A DNA stretch of 64,000 nucleotides, taken from an uncultured Flavobacteriaceae bacterium. Its GTDB lineage: Bacteria > Bacteroidota > Bacteroidia > Flavobacteriales > Flavobacteriaceae. Of this stretch, positions 44,010 to 53,309 are shown one piece after another (within the stretch, counting starts at the first letter, position 1; every line of letters starts with the position of its first letter). The notes under the pieces were generated by a model. The model saw nothing but the letters and a program-made list of their open reading frames with translations. It ran no database searches and was not told where the DNA came from. The stretch spans positions 124,001-188,000 of the forward strand of contig CANLWB010000008.1 in assembly GCA_947494695.1 (NCBI GenBank), given 5' to 3'. The translations under genes were made by a program, and so were the position numbers.

Positions 44010-46157
44010 ATGATTCTAAATAAAAAATATTTCTTCATTTATTTTTCAATTTTTTTCGCAGAATATTTGTCTGCTCAACAAAACGAAACGCTTCCTAAAG
44101 ATTCCGTAAACATCCAAAATCTTGAGGAAGTTGTTTTAACCGGGCAGTACAATCCCCAATCGGTAAAAAAATCTGTATTCGAAGTTAAAGTCATTACCAG
44201 CAAGGATATTGAACAACGTGCGGTTAATAACCTGGCCGATCTTTTAAATCAGAACCTCAACATAAACATCACCCCAAACCCATCCACAGGAAAGTCTGGT
44301 GTAAGTCTATTTGGACTGGACGCTCAATATTTTAAAATCCTTATAGACAATATTCCGGTTATTAACGAAGAAGGCGTGGGAAACAATGTTGATTTAACCC
44401 TTATAAACCTTGATGATGTCCAACAAATAGAAATTGTAGAGGGCTCTATGGGCGTTCAATATGGTGCCAACGCCGTATCGGGGGTTATTAATATCATCAC
44501 AAAAAAAACGTCCAGACAAAACACTCAAATCAGCACGTTTTTACAGGAAGAAACTGTGGGTAATGAATATGAATGGTTTAGTAAAGGAAGACACATTCAA
44601 TCTCTAAGCATGGGACATCACTTTACTAAAAATATTTTTGGTAAAATCTCTTATTTAAGAAATGATTTTGGAGGGTTTTGGGATAAAAACCAGGGAGAAG
44701 TTTATGATAAAAATGATGGTCTTAGAGGTCATATATGGCTTCCTAAGGAGCAACAAAACACCAAAGTTCTCCTAAATTATAAAAACGATAATCTCAAGGT
44801 GTTTTATAAGTTCGATTATTACAATGAAAGTATCAATAAATACAATACTGCGGTAGATTTAAATGAAAATCCGGCAACCGCAACCAGCGATCCCTTAGCA
44901 TTAGATGAACTATACACCAACCATCGGTTTATCCATCATTTAAATGCTACCGGTTTATTAAAAGCACATATTAATTATAACGTTTCTGTGTCTTATCAGG
45001 AGCAAAATAAAGACCTGGAAACCTATACCTATCGCATAAGAAAAGATGAGAAAAATAACAGGTTAAAGGGTGAGTACCTATCGCGGCGTGCCTTTATATC
45101 TCGGGGTACGTTTAGCAACCTGATTGATAATGAAAATTTCAAGATGCAAGCGGGTTACGACCTGACTAACGAAAGTGGTTACGGCTCTCCTCTTGCCATT
45201 ACGGTGTCACCAGATGAGAATGCCGTGAAACAACGTCTGGATAATTATGATGTATTTGCATCTTCTGAAGTAAACCTTTCCAGTAAGCTGTCACTACGTC
45301 CGGGCACACGGGCTTCATTTACCAACCTATTCGAAAATCAATATACATTTTCACTAAGTTCCAAGTATTTATTTGGCAATAATTTGGAACTCAGAGCCAT
45401 TGTTGGCTCAGCCAATAGAACTCCGAATTATGATGAACTTTTTACCTATTTTGTTGACGTAAACCATAACGTTCAGGGTAACCCCAGCTTAAACCCTGAG
45501 CGTGGTTTATCGGCTTTCATTCACCTAAAAAAGCAATACGGTTTAGCCAACAAAACCACCAGAATTAAGCATAAGATAAGCACATCTTATATCGATGTAA
45601 AGGATCGTATTGAACTTATTGTCGTAAATCAAAGTCCCTTGGCATTTCAGTACAACAATATTGACACCTATAAGTCTATTGGTTTCTTTTCTGAGAATAC
45701 CTTACAACATAACAATTTTAGATTTCAACTTGGTGCATCGGTTTTAGGGATATCAAAAATCTTAGATAGCCATACCAACTCCAAAGACGATTTTCTGTTT
45801 AGTTTCCAACTAAACGGTAATATAAATTATACGATTCCTAACTGGAATACTTCGATTGCCATGTATTTTAAACACGTTGGAAAACAGCAACAATTTGTAG
45901 AAAAAACCAATGCCCAGGGAGCGCAGGAGTTTCAGAGGGGTACGACAGATGCCTTCAATTGGCTGGATACCACGATTAAAACCTCATTTCTCGATAAAAC
46001 CATAGAAGCCAGTCTAGGTATAAGAAACCTACTGGATGTAACTACAGTAAATACTTCAGCATTTTCTGGTGGTACTCATAATGGCCCTTCTACTAATGTA
46101 GTGTTGGGTTATGGAAGATCGTATTTCTTAAAACTAGCCTATAACTTAAACCTTTAA
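44010..46157 (+). CDS. TonB-dependent receptor, heme-type (partner of HmuY-like proteins)
   Basis: The 715-residue receptor has a signal peptide (FIYFSIFFAEYLSAQ), a plug (LEEVVLTGQYNPQSVKKSVF, LADLLNQNLNINITPNPSTG, VEGSMGVQYGANAVSGVINI) of the BtuB/HmuR kind, and a barrel including ANRTPNYDELFTYF and NPSLNPERGLSAFIHLKKQY, the conserved N-P-x-L-x-P-E motif of heme receptors. It ends YFLKLAYNLNL. Two HmuY-like genes follow at 5 bp and 30 bp, which supports heme or a related metal complex as ligand. Confidence 0.88.
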   Translation: MILNKKYFFIYFSIFFAEYLSAQQNETLPKDSVNIQNLEEVVLTGQYNPQSVKKSVFEVKVITSKDIEQRAVNNLADLLNQNLNINITPNPSTGKSGVSLFGLDAQYFKILIDNIPVINEEGVGNNVDLTLINLDDVQQIEIVEGSMGVQYGANAVSGVINIITKKTSRQNTQISTFLQEETVGNEYEWFSKGRHIQSLSMGHHFTKNIFGKISYLRNDFGGFWDKNQGEVYDKNDGLRGHIWLPKEQQNTKVLLNYKNDNLKVFYKFDYYNESINKYNTAVDLNENPATATSDPLALDELYTNHRFIHHLNATGLLKAHINYNVSVSYQEQNKDLETYTYRIRKDEKNNRLKGEYLSRRAFISRGTFSNLIDNENFKMQAGYDLTNESGYGSPLAITVSPDENAVKQRLDNYDVFASSEVNLSSKLSLRPGTRASFTNLFENQYTFSLSSKYLFGNNLELRAIVGSANRTPNYDELFTYFVDVNHNVQGNPSLNPERGLSAFIHLKKQYGLANKTTRIKHKISTSYIDVKDRIELIVVNQSPLAFQYNNIDTYKSIGFFSENTLQHNNFRFQLGASVLGISKILDSHTNSKDDFLFSFQLNGNINYTIPNWNTSIAMYFKHVGKQQQFVEKTNAQGAQEFQRGTTDAFNWLDTTIKTSFLDKTIEASLGIRNLLDVTTVNTSAFSGGTHNGPSTNVVLGYGRSYFLKLAYNLNL

Positions 46158-46162
46158 TTACG

Positions 46163-47563
46163 ATGACTCGATATTTTAAACATTATACTTTAGCTTTTAG
46201 CCTATCCTTGGTGTGCTTTTTAGCTTGCAGTGAAGACCCGAACTTAGAAAACACCCCGTTTGTTGTTGCTTTTAAAAGTTTATCTAAAAACCTAACAGAT
46301 ATTAATGAAGACATGCCTATAGATTTGGTGTATTCTGAAATGGCGCTGGAAAATGGTATGGTTAACGTTTATATAAATGTCGAAAACGCTGTTTATGGCC
46401 AAGATTTCATAACCATCCCGGAGGCCATTAACAATAGCATAAGTCTCCCCGTTTCGAATGGAGCATTAGAAAATGCCATCACCTTTAAGAAGCTAAACAC
46501 CACACTCGATGAAACCACAAAAATCGAATTTACAATTTCCTCGATAGATTATAACAATGCAAACATACAGGGCAATAGTCGTTTTGTAATTGATGCGTCA
46601 CCAGCATTAGGAGGAAGCATCCTTGCCGAAGTTGGTGGGCCTAACCAGGAAAATCAGATATTTGTAGATCTAAGTACACAACGTACAACCCTGGTGAGAC
46701 GCGATTCCTGGGATTTAGGATTTTACTGTGGTGAGCCCTTTAGAGTGACAATTAATGGTGCTCTGTATATGGCTGTGAAAGCCTTAAACTCCACAAACAT
46801 TGATGACGTTACTGATGCCGATGTTACAGCTTTAAAATCGCAAGTGGCTGTTGGGACATTTAACCCGGCGCATGCTGCTTACATTGATGCCCCTAATGGT
46901 AATATTCTTGAAACTGCGATCGCCGAAATCTCGGCAAATGACGACGAAAACCCAGTCTATCTCCTAAATCTGGGTTACGAAGTTGGCACGTCAACCCCAA
47001 ACATTGGTAGTGTAGCCATCGCCGGAGACCGAAGAGGTTGGAAAAAAATAAGACTATTGAAACAAGACGATAATTACGTACTACAATATGCTAATCTGAA
47101 CGATACATCACACCAGGAAATTACTATTACCAAGGATTCGGACTATAATTTTAACCATTTTAGTTTTAATACCAACACATTGGTAACCATAGAACCCCAA
47201 AAAGAAAAATGGGATCTTGGTTTTACCGTTTTTACCAACATACTTCCCGGAGCAGGGAGTTATGGCTTTTCAGATTTTGTAGTTCATAACAGAAAGGGGC
47301 ATGCTTTGGCGTACCAGGTAAATACTTCAGACTATAATTATGACACGTTTTTATTATCGAATGTAGTAGAAGCTAATTTTTCCCAAGACCATACAACCAT
47401 TGGAAGCAATTGGAGGGACGTCTTTAACAAAAATACGTTCTCAGACAGGTTTTACATTATAAAAGACCCCAATGGAAACATGTACAAACTCAAGTTTTTA
47501 AGTATGACCAATAGCAATGGAGCGCGTGGTTATCCCGAATTCGAATACAAACTTTTACAATAA
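46163..47563 (+). CDS. HmuY-like heme-binding lipoprotein
   Basis: The 466-residue protein has a lipoprotein signal (FSLSLVCFLACSED, Cys at about residue 22), a beta-sandwich N-terminal domain (to about 140), and an HmuY-type region: DLSTQRTTLVRRDSWDLGFY, RVTINGALYMAVKAL, GWKKIRLLKQDDNYVLQYAN, then KEKWDLGFTVFTNIL. HmuY proteins catch heme at the surface and pass it to the TonB receptor encoded just upstream. It is longer than classical HmuY (about 220 residues) because of the added N-terminal domain. Confidence 0.82.
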   Translation: MTRYFKHYTLAFSLSLVCFLACSEDPNLENTPFVVAFKSLSKNLTDINEDMPIDLVYSEMALENGMVNVYINVENAVYGQDFITIPEAINNSISLPVSNGALENAITFKKLNTTLDETTKIEFTISSIDYNNANIQGNSRFVIDASPALGGSILAEVGGPNQENQIFVDLSTQRTTLVRRDSWDLGFYCGEPFRVTINGALYMAVKALNSTNIDDVTDADVTALKSQVAVGTFNPAHAAYIDAPNGNILETAIAEISANDDENPVYLLNLGYEVGTSTPNIGSVAIAGDRRGWKKIRLLKQDDNYVLQYANLNDTSHQEITITKDSDYNFNHFSFNTNTLVTIEPQKEKWDLGFTVFTNILPGAGSYGFSDFVVHNRKGHALAYQVNTSDYNYDTFLLSNVVEANFSQDHTTIGSNWRDVFNKNTFSDRFYIIKDPNGNMYKLKFLSMTNSNGARGYPEFEYKLLQ

Positions 47564-47593
47564 ATTTTACACCAATTTTAATCTATAAATACC

Positions 47594-48859
47594 ATGACAT
47601 CAAAATTACATCATTTCATTGTTTTAATATGCACATGTGTGCTCGTCCAGGCACAAGAAATCACCGTAAATACCAGTATGGGGGCTGCATATGCTAATCA
47701 ATTATACTATAAACTGGACACCCAAACAGAGACCTCTTATCCAGCAAACTCCTGGGACATCTCTTTGTTAAGGACCGATAGTTTTGCTATTGCTATAAGA
47801 ATAAACGATCATCCCGGGACTGAAGTATTTGAAGCTTCGAACAATCCAGGGGATTGGAGCAGCATAGACATTGCCAATGAGGGCGACTGGACGGCATTAT
47901 ATAATAGCCATACGGCATGGAATCAAGGTGCCTTCGATACCGGATCTGCTACGTACGGTTGGGGAGAATACAATATTGCTAATCATCATGTAGAAGGGAC
48001 CGTTATTTTTGTGCTTAAATATGCAGACGGGACGTACCGAAAATTCATTAATGACGATTTCTTTGGAGCTTACACGTTTAGATATAGCACCTGGGATAGT
48101 GGGGCTTCAAGTTGGGGTGCCGACCAAACCGTAACCATTCCAAATACGACAAACCCTAACCATACCAGAAACTATTATTCTTTTGCAAATAACGCCGAAG
48201 TTATTGCGGAGCCAGCTACTACAGACTGGGATTTAAAATTCACAAAATATATCACAGAAGTTCCTAATGGTACTGGTGGTACGGCACCATATTTGGTAAC
48301 CGGAGTATTATTTAATGATGGTCTGGAAGTTGCTGAAAATGACGAAACAGGAAGTGGTATGCCTGCGGCCCCTAGCCTAACCTACTCATCAGAAATCAAT
48401 ACTATAGGTTACAACTGGAAAAGTTTTGATTTTACAACGGGCTGGACCGTAGATTCAGATAAAGTATTTTATGTTAAGAATAGCAATCAATCTATTTATC
48501 GATTATACTTTACTGATTTCTCGGGGTCGAGTACTGGAGATTTAACGTTTAAGTTCGAAAATGTGACTTCGGCCCTGGATATTGAAGAGGTTTCTAAAAA
48601 TGTATCCTTTGGTATGTTTCCGAACCCTTCATCAGATAAAAAAATCCATTTAGTTTACGATGTGAACCTAATTAATTCAGATAAAAACAACATCTCGGTT
48701 TTCTCTGCTACCGGACAAAACGTATTTGAGGCCTCATTAAAATCAAACCCGGGTTTCTTTAATCGGACACTAGATCTTTCGGCACTAAAAAGCGGTGTAT
48801 ATGTGTTGCACTTTAGCTCTGGGAACCATCATGTATCTAAGAAGTTGATATTAAAATAA
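47594..48859 (+). CDS. HmuY-like protein with T9SS sorting domain
   Basis: The 421-residue protein has a signal peptide (HFIVLICTCVLVQAQ), two W-D-[IL] HmuY-type blocks (ANSWDISLLRTDSFAIAIRI, TTDWDLKFTKYIT), tyrosine/tryptophan-rich beta structure, and a C-terminal T9SS type A domain from about 335 (SFGMFPNPSSDKKIHLVYDV, SGVYVLHFSSGNHHVSKKLI). It would be carried through the type IX system to the surface or medium, as a hemophore-like capture protein, while the previous gene product is lipid-anchored. It is the third gene of the operon. Confidence 0.8.
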   Translation: MTSKLHHFIVLICTCVLVQAQEITVNTSMGAAYANQLYYKLDTQTETSYPANSWDISLLRTDSFAIAIRINDHPGTEVFEASNNPGDWSSIDIANEGDWTALYNSHTAWNQGAFDTGSATYGWGEYNIANHHVEGTVIFVLKYADGTYRKFINDDFFGAYTFRYSTWDSGASSWGADQTVTIPNTTNPNHTRNYYSFANNAEVIAEPATTDWDLKFTKYITEVPNGTGGTAPYLVTGVLFNDGLEVAENDETGSGMPAAPSLTYSSEINTIGYNWKSFDFTTGWTVDSDKVFYVKNSNQSIYRLYFTDFSGSSTGDLTFKFENVTSALDIEEVSKNVSFGMFPNPSSDKKIHLVYDVNLINSDKNNISVFSATGQNVFEASLKSNPGFFNRTLDLSALKSGVYVLHFSSGNHHVSKKLILK

Positions 48860-49042
48860 AGTAAAAACTAAAACGTAGGTGTGAAGAAGTTGCAACTGTA
48901 ACAATATCTTTATTGTGAGTTCTACTTTTAATCGGAAATCATGAACAAACAGATTCTCTCCTCGCGCTTTGGCGCTCCTTTGAATGCCAATATTATTGAA
49001 CTTATTTATAAATCTGTTCAAAAAGATTCGAACTTCAATCAA

Positions 49043-49072
49043 AAGAGGCCGTCTCAAATGAGACGACCTCTT
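49043..49072. terminator. Strong hairpin, probable bidirectional terminator
   Basis: AAGAGGCCGTCTCA (49043-49056) pairs with TGAGACGACCTCTT (49059-49072) with one C-A mismatch, the most GC-rich stem of this gap. Plus-strand tail is TTTCTAAAAAA-like and not a strict T run. Confidence 0.6.
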
Positions 49073-49097
49073 TCTAAAAAAGTCACTAACTAAATAA

Positions 49098-49119
49098 CAA
49101 ATGATGTAAACATCATTTG
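49098..49119. terminator. Perfect 9-bp hairpin with TAAA loop
   Basis: CAAATGATG (49098-49106) and CATCATTTG (49111-49119) pair perfectly around TAAA. It lies between convergent operons and could serve as a second terminator or mRNA end structure. Confidence 0.4.
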
Positions 49120-49210
49120 AAATACCTTTCTTGGGCTAATGCCCTTATTAAAATTGACATGAGCTAGATTTAAATCCCAATAGACAAAAGGAATATATCA
49201 CTAAAACACA

Positions 49211-49284
49211 GCGATTTGACATATCGACTGAGTTACGAAACATCTCATAAAGATGAGATTCCTCCTTGTACCTCGTTCGGATGG
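49211..49284. repeat. Degenerate intergenic palindromic repeat, copy A
   Basis: The order is CGATTTG, a TCGACTGAG-type block, then the hairpin ATCTCAT/ATGAGAT (49242-49248 and 49253-49259), followed by TCCTCCTTGT and TCGG. The same order of blocks recurs at 62701-62777. It resembles the mobile-looking palindromic units common between genes in Flavobacteriaceae. Confidence 0.5.
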
Positions 49285-49357
49285 CAACATTTGCTTATAA
49301 AGCAAACAAACAACTGGTTATCAATCCTAAATACATCTAACTCACTTTAAAATCATA

Positions 49358-52228
49358 TTATTCCGGCTTAAAGCCTTTGTCTTTAACTAAAATCCATTTA
49401 TCCATTTCAAAACCATCTTCTCGCATCGCGAAAGAAACCACATGATCTCCTGCTTTGTCAAAGTTTAGCGTAATTTTTAGTGGTATACCACAATGGTTTT
49501 CAGGAACACGCTGCGCAGAAGACCAAGTCCATCGATCTTTTCCTTCACACCACTGAATACGAGCACCGCTCTCTGGCCACTCGCCGTTAACACCTACATG
49601 TAATCCATTATCCTCGGTCCCTGTCGAATACGCCAAAACCCAGACATAATAGGTTCCAGGGTTATTTATTAGAACTTTATAAGAAACCATACCACCAGTT
49701 CCCGAAACTGGAAAGAAATTTTCCCCCGCAATAAGCGCATCATCATGTGTCACTCTGGTATCTGGTAAGGCTTCTATGTACGCATTTTTACTGGCCGTGG
49801 CCGAATGATTTTCAATAGTATCTCCCGAAAATGGAATATCGTCATTATTAGATCGAACATACCACCCTCGCTTCGTACCGTTATTACTCTTTTCATGAAA
49901 GTCTTCTGCTTCTACTTCCAAATATCCATCCATTTCAACAAATGGTTTAACATCGTTTAAGGCATTCGCCATTTCTATAGCATCCGGAGTTAAAACTAAA
50001 GAACTCCAACGACCTCTGGACCAAGCTGTTTCATTGTTTTCCGGAATCTTTCCATTCGTTACAGCCTTAGATAATACTTCAATGAGATCGTTTTTATGAA
50101 GATAGAGATCTATCTTATGTTTTGTTGTTAAAAAAGAGGATGTTGTTTCTGGGTTAACCAGAGATTCAACCGCTTTACCATTTATTTTAATTTTGTAAAC
50201 AGACTCACCATCATTTTCAGCCATAGTCGTTAGCACACCTCTATAAAGTCCGCTTTCACCTTTAAATATAGTTTTTGCTCCTGCAAACTTATCTCTTAGG
50301 GATGCATTAGACGCATCTATCGATAACACACCATTTCCCTGATCTTTATAATAAACAGCCTCACTCGTTTTATCGATTTCAAAATCAGAAAACGCATTTA
50401 ATGTTACAACGGCCGCTTTACTGGGTTTACCTGAATCCGATTTTTTAGCCGCAGTAATTAGTGCGACCCAATCTTTATCTTTATTAGGCGGTAATCCAAT
50501 AGACACCATACCACCTCCTTTTATAGTTCTTACACTACCTTTTAACAAGTTTCCACCAGTTCTGGGGTTATACCACTTTACATTGAATTTTGAATTAAAA
50601 CCATATAGATTGAGTTTTGTTTCTGCAACTTGTGGTAAATACACAACATACGTATTTCCGTTATCTGCAAATACATAATCATTAGTATTTTTAGTAAGAT
50701 AATCTGCCGATTGCATCTTAGAGAACGGTACATGATTTTGAAAAAATTCTAAAGCATGTCTGGTTTGGTCCCAAAGTAAATCTCTGGAACGCCAATCTTC
50801 ACACTTTAGATCGTTATGTGCATATCTATATCCAAAATACCATTCCACACCGGCTCCTCCAGCCATTAAATTACCCCATAATACCTGAGCTCGAATCTCG
50901 TTGTGCTCTGGGTCATCGGCATCGGGTTTTGCTCCGGTATCGGCTGGTCCTATTTCATCCTGACAAATAACCCATCTTCTCCCCGATTTTTTGGAGGCAT
51001 CAATAAACTTAATGATTCGGTCATGAACCACTTTAGGATGATGCGTTTGCATGGAAGGCCCATCTAAATACTCATACCCTAAAAGCGGATCGAGAAATAC
51101 ATCCTGAGCCTGGTCTGCGGCATGCGTATGCAACACCACCAGATTTTTATAGGGGTCCTCTGTTTTAATATACCTGGCCATCGCTTTTCTGTCTTTATCA
51201 TCTTGCCCTTTGGGGGTCCAATGTAGCGGTCCGTTTTCTTCTCCTAAATTCCAGGTCACGCCCAAATGGTGTGAAAATCGTGCAATTAATTCTCTGTAGT
51301 ACAGTTTTCGTTGCACACCTAATTGCCCTATATCTAATAATAATTCATTTTCTGTTTCCTGAGTAACAATATGAAGCATAAGCCCTAACTTATCCATATG
51401 GTCAAAAACAATCTCCCATTGATCAAGCTTACTACAATCGAACCTGTAACGCTCGTTAACATCGTTCCAGGGCCATACGTCTTTACCATCCCCTTGAATA
51501 TTCATGGTAAGGAAATAAACGGCATTCATCCCTTTCGAGTTCAGGTAATTCAATGCTCCTATAATATTTTTACCCTTTCCATTTTTCCAGGTTGGATCAC
51601 CAGCTTTCCAATCCTTTGCATGGGCCTCATATTTATGTGACGCCTTTGTGTTATCAAATTCGTAATATCCTAAAAAGCTTTCAGGACTGTCTGCCCCACC
51701 CTTAAGAAAATAATCTTTAGTTTCCTGAAACTGCAAATACCCCGTATCCGTATAACTTAGGCGACCTTTTCTTCTAAAATCAACACCAGTTTTATCAGAT
51801 TTCTCGATAGTAAAACGACCTTTTGTACCATCAAACTGTACCGCTTCTCCTGCATTTGGATCGCTGTCTACCGCTATAGCCTTTCCTTTTCTAAAGGATA
51901 CACTATACGTCCATTCCCCAACCGCATCTGGTGTAAACCTTACCTGCCAAATCTTGCCTGCATCTGCACTCGTTTCAGCCGCACGTCCGTCTGCAGCATA
52001 AAACCCAGGAATCACATAGGTTTTGCCATTATTTTTAAAGGTAACGTTTAAGCGATAATCTAAAAACGGATTGTCCTTGCTATATTCGGTCAATTCTTCT
52101 CCTGTAAAACTAAGCGTTACTTTGTGCCATTTCTTTAATTCGCCTTCAATGGACACATTAGATTCTTGTGAAAATAAGGGGCTAAAGACTAAAAACGATA
52201 AACTAACTAAAACAACTATTCTTTTCAT
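49358..52228 (-). CDS. DUF5060 exported glycoside hydrolase with C-terminal carbohydrate-binding-like domain
   Basis: The 956-residue protein has a signal peptide (VVLVSLSFLVFSPLFSQ), an N-terminal DUF5060 beta-sandwich (25-140: ELKKWHKVTLSFTGEELTEY), and a TIM barrel (about 145-560). WNLGEENGPLHW near residue 325 holds the likely acid/base Glu and VICQDEIGP near 423 the likely nucleophile. An Ig-like region follows, then a C-terminal CBM-like domain (about 800-956: YLEVEAEDFHEK, NPGTYYVWVLAYSTGTEDNG, HVVSFAMREDGFEMDKW). No lectin Cys pattern is seen. It is the last gene of the GntR operon, 55 bp after the oxidoreductase gene, and probably frees the sugar acid that the operon consumes. Confidence 0.8.
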   Translation of the reverse strand: MKRIVVLVSLSFLVFSPLFSQESNVSIEGELKKWHKVTLSFTGEELTEYSKDNPFLDYRLNVTFKNNGKTYVIPGFYAADGRAAETSADAGKIWQVRFTPDAVGEWTYSVSFRKGKAIAVDSDPNAGEAVQFDGTKGRFTIEKSDKTGVDFRRKGRLSYTDTGYLQFQETKDYFLKGGADSPESFLGYYEFDNTKASHKYEAHAKDWKAGDPTWKNGKGKNIIGALNYLNSKGMNAVYFLTMNIQGDGKDVWPWNDVNERYRFDCSKLDQWEIVFDHMDKLGLMLHIVTQETENELLLDIGQLGVQRKLYYRELIARFSHHLGVTWNLGEENGPLHWTPKGQDDKDRKAMARYIKTEDPYKNLVVLHTHAADQAQDVFLDPLLGYEYLDGPSMQTHHPKVVHDRIIKFIDASKKSGRRWVICQDEIGPADTGAKPDADDPEHNEIRAQVLWGNLMAGGAGVEWYFGYRYAHNDLKCEDWRSRDLLWDQTRHALEFFQNHVPFSKMQSADYLTKNTNDYVFADNGNTYVVYLPQVAETKLNLYGFNSKFNVKWYNPRTGGNLLKGSVRTIKGGGMVSIGLPPNKDKDWVALITAAKKSDSGKPSKAAVVTLNAFSDFEIDKTSEAVYYKDQGNGVLSIDASNASLRDKFAGAKTIFKGESGLYRGVLTTMAENDGESVYKIKINGKAVESLVNPETTSSFLTTKHKIDLYLHKNDLIEVLSKAVTNGKIPENNETAWSRGRWSSLVLTPDAIEMANALNDVKPFVEMDGYLEVEAEDFHEKSNNGTKRGWYVRSNNDDIPFSGDTIENHSATASKNAYIEALPDTRVTHDDALIAGENFFPVSGTGGMVSYKVLINNPGTYYVWVLAYSTGTEDNGLHVGVNGEWPESGARIQWCEGKDRWTWSSAQRVPENHCGIPLKITLNFDKAGDHVVSFAMREDGFEMDKWILVKDKGFKPE

Positions 52229-52234
52229 TACTTA

Positions 52235-52249
52235 ATGAATTTAATTCAT
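52235..52249. promoter_or_regulatory. Palindrome ATGAATT-T-AATTCAT before the glycosidase gene
   Basis: A perfect 15-nt palindrome lies 7-21 bp upstream of the glycosidase ATG, in the only real gap of the operon. It may be a leader hairpin or an internal control site. Confidence 0.35.
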
Positions 52250-52283
52250 GCATGGTGCATTACTTATTATTAAATATGCAGCT

Positions 52284-53309
52284 TTAAACAAATACCGGCT
52301 TATTTGTTTTAGCCGATTTGTACACTGCATCTTGAGCTTTTAAGGTCTTCAAATAATTCGCTCCACTGGTTTCAAAAGTACCTCTGAGAAGAAAATTATC
52401 TATAAAATCACGTTGAAAAATATAACAGCAATCCCCGGCAAAACCAATATTGTTATGACGGTACGAATGCGTTTTCTCTTTTTCTCCTAACTTCTGAATG
52501 GTAATGGTCCCATCTGGATATAACCTGAGACTTCCCTTCGAACCATCAATTAAGTACTCTCCAAAGGTATATCTGGCATTTTCAAAATGACTCTCATTAT
52601 ATCTATTGGCATCCCAAATAGCATGGGCATCATTTTTAAAATTGAGAATCATTAATCCGGAATCTTCGCCTTTTATAACCGGATTGAGACGTTTTAGAAT
52701 TGCATATACGCTATCAATCTCTCCGGCATGATAGCGGAACGTATCGATATAATGTACTCCGGTTTCATAGATTAGTAATTGCTTATAATCCCTAAAATAG
52801 GGTTGCCTCGACAAGTACGCATCATCTCCCCATCCATCTCCCATTCGGGATCTAAAATTTAAACTAAACAGGTCTCCCACCTCTCCATGATCGATAATCT
52901 TTTTTATCTCTCTATGCCATGGTTGATATCTAAAGTTCTCGTGAATGACAAAATGCACGCCTTTTTCTGCGGCATAGTCTACGATTTCCTTAGATTCTTC
53001 GAAGGTAGGAGCCAGTGGTTTTTGACAAATAATATGCACACCATGATCTGCGGCGAACTTACACATTTCAAGATGTGTCTCGGGGGGCGTAATAATGTCT
53101 ATAAAATCGGGGGCTTCTTTTATGATCATTTCTTTATAATCGGTATAATGTTTCTTTATACCATAGGCGTTCATAATACCTATTGCTTTTTCTAAATTAG
53201 AGTTACAAAGGGCCGCCATGTCTACCTCATGAATACGGGACCAGGCTTCGTATTGAAACTTGCTGAAATATCCCGCACCTATAGCGACTCCTTTTAATTT
53301 ATCTTTCAT
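52284..53309 (-). CDS. Gfo/Idh/MocA family oxidoreductase
   Basis: The 341-residue enzyme has a Rossmann start (KLKGVAIGAGYFSKFQYEAW), YTDYKEMIIKEAPDFIDIIT, the family E-K-P equivalent as CQKPLAPTFEESKEIVDYA (Lys kept, Glu replaced by Gln), and FRYQPWHREIKKIIDHGEVG. The C-terminal sheet domain has ETGVHYIDTFRYHAGEID with the catalytic-type His. It should oxidise or reduce a sugar or sugar acid with NAD(P). It overlaps the MFS gene by 11 bp, so the two are coupled. Confidence 0.88.
   Translation of the reverse strand: MKDKLKGVAIGAGYFSKFQYEAWSRIHEVDMAALCNSNLEKAIGIMNAYGIKKHYTDYKEMIIKEAPDFIDIITPPETHLEMCKFAADHGVHIICQKPLAPTFEESKEIVDYAAEKGVHFVIHENFRYQPWHREIKKIIDHGEVGDLFSLNFRSRMGDGWGDDAYLSRQPYFRDYKQLLIYETGVHYIDTFRYHAGEIDSVYAILKRLNPVIKGEDSGLMILNFKNDAHAIWDANRYNESHFENARYTFGEYLIDGSKGSLRLYPDGTITIQKLGEKEKTHSYRHNNIGFAGDCCYIFQRDFIDNFLLRGTFETSGANYLKTLKAQDAVYKSAKTNKPVFV

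Larger units (their letters stand above)
48860..49357. other. 498-bp gene-free stretch with hairpins and a degenerate repeat
   Basis: It separates the heme operon from the convergent sugar-acid operon. It holds a small hairpin ACAATA/TATTGT (48901-48916), the strong hairpin 49043-49072, the perfect hairpin 49098-49119 and the repeat at 49211-49284. I see no gene. Confidence 0.65.
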
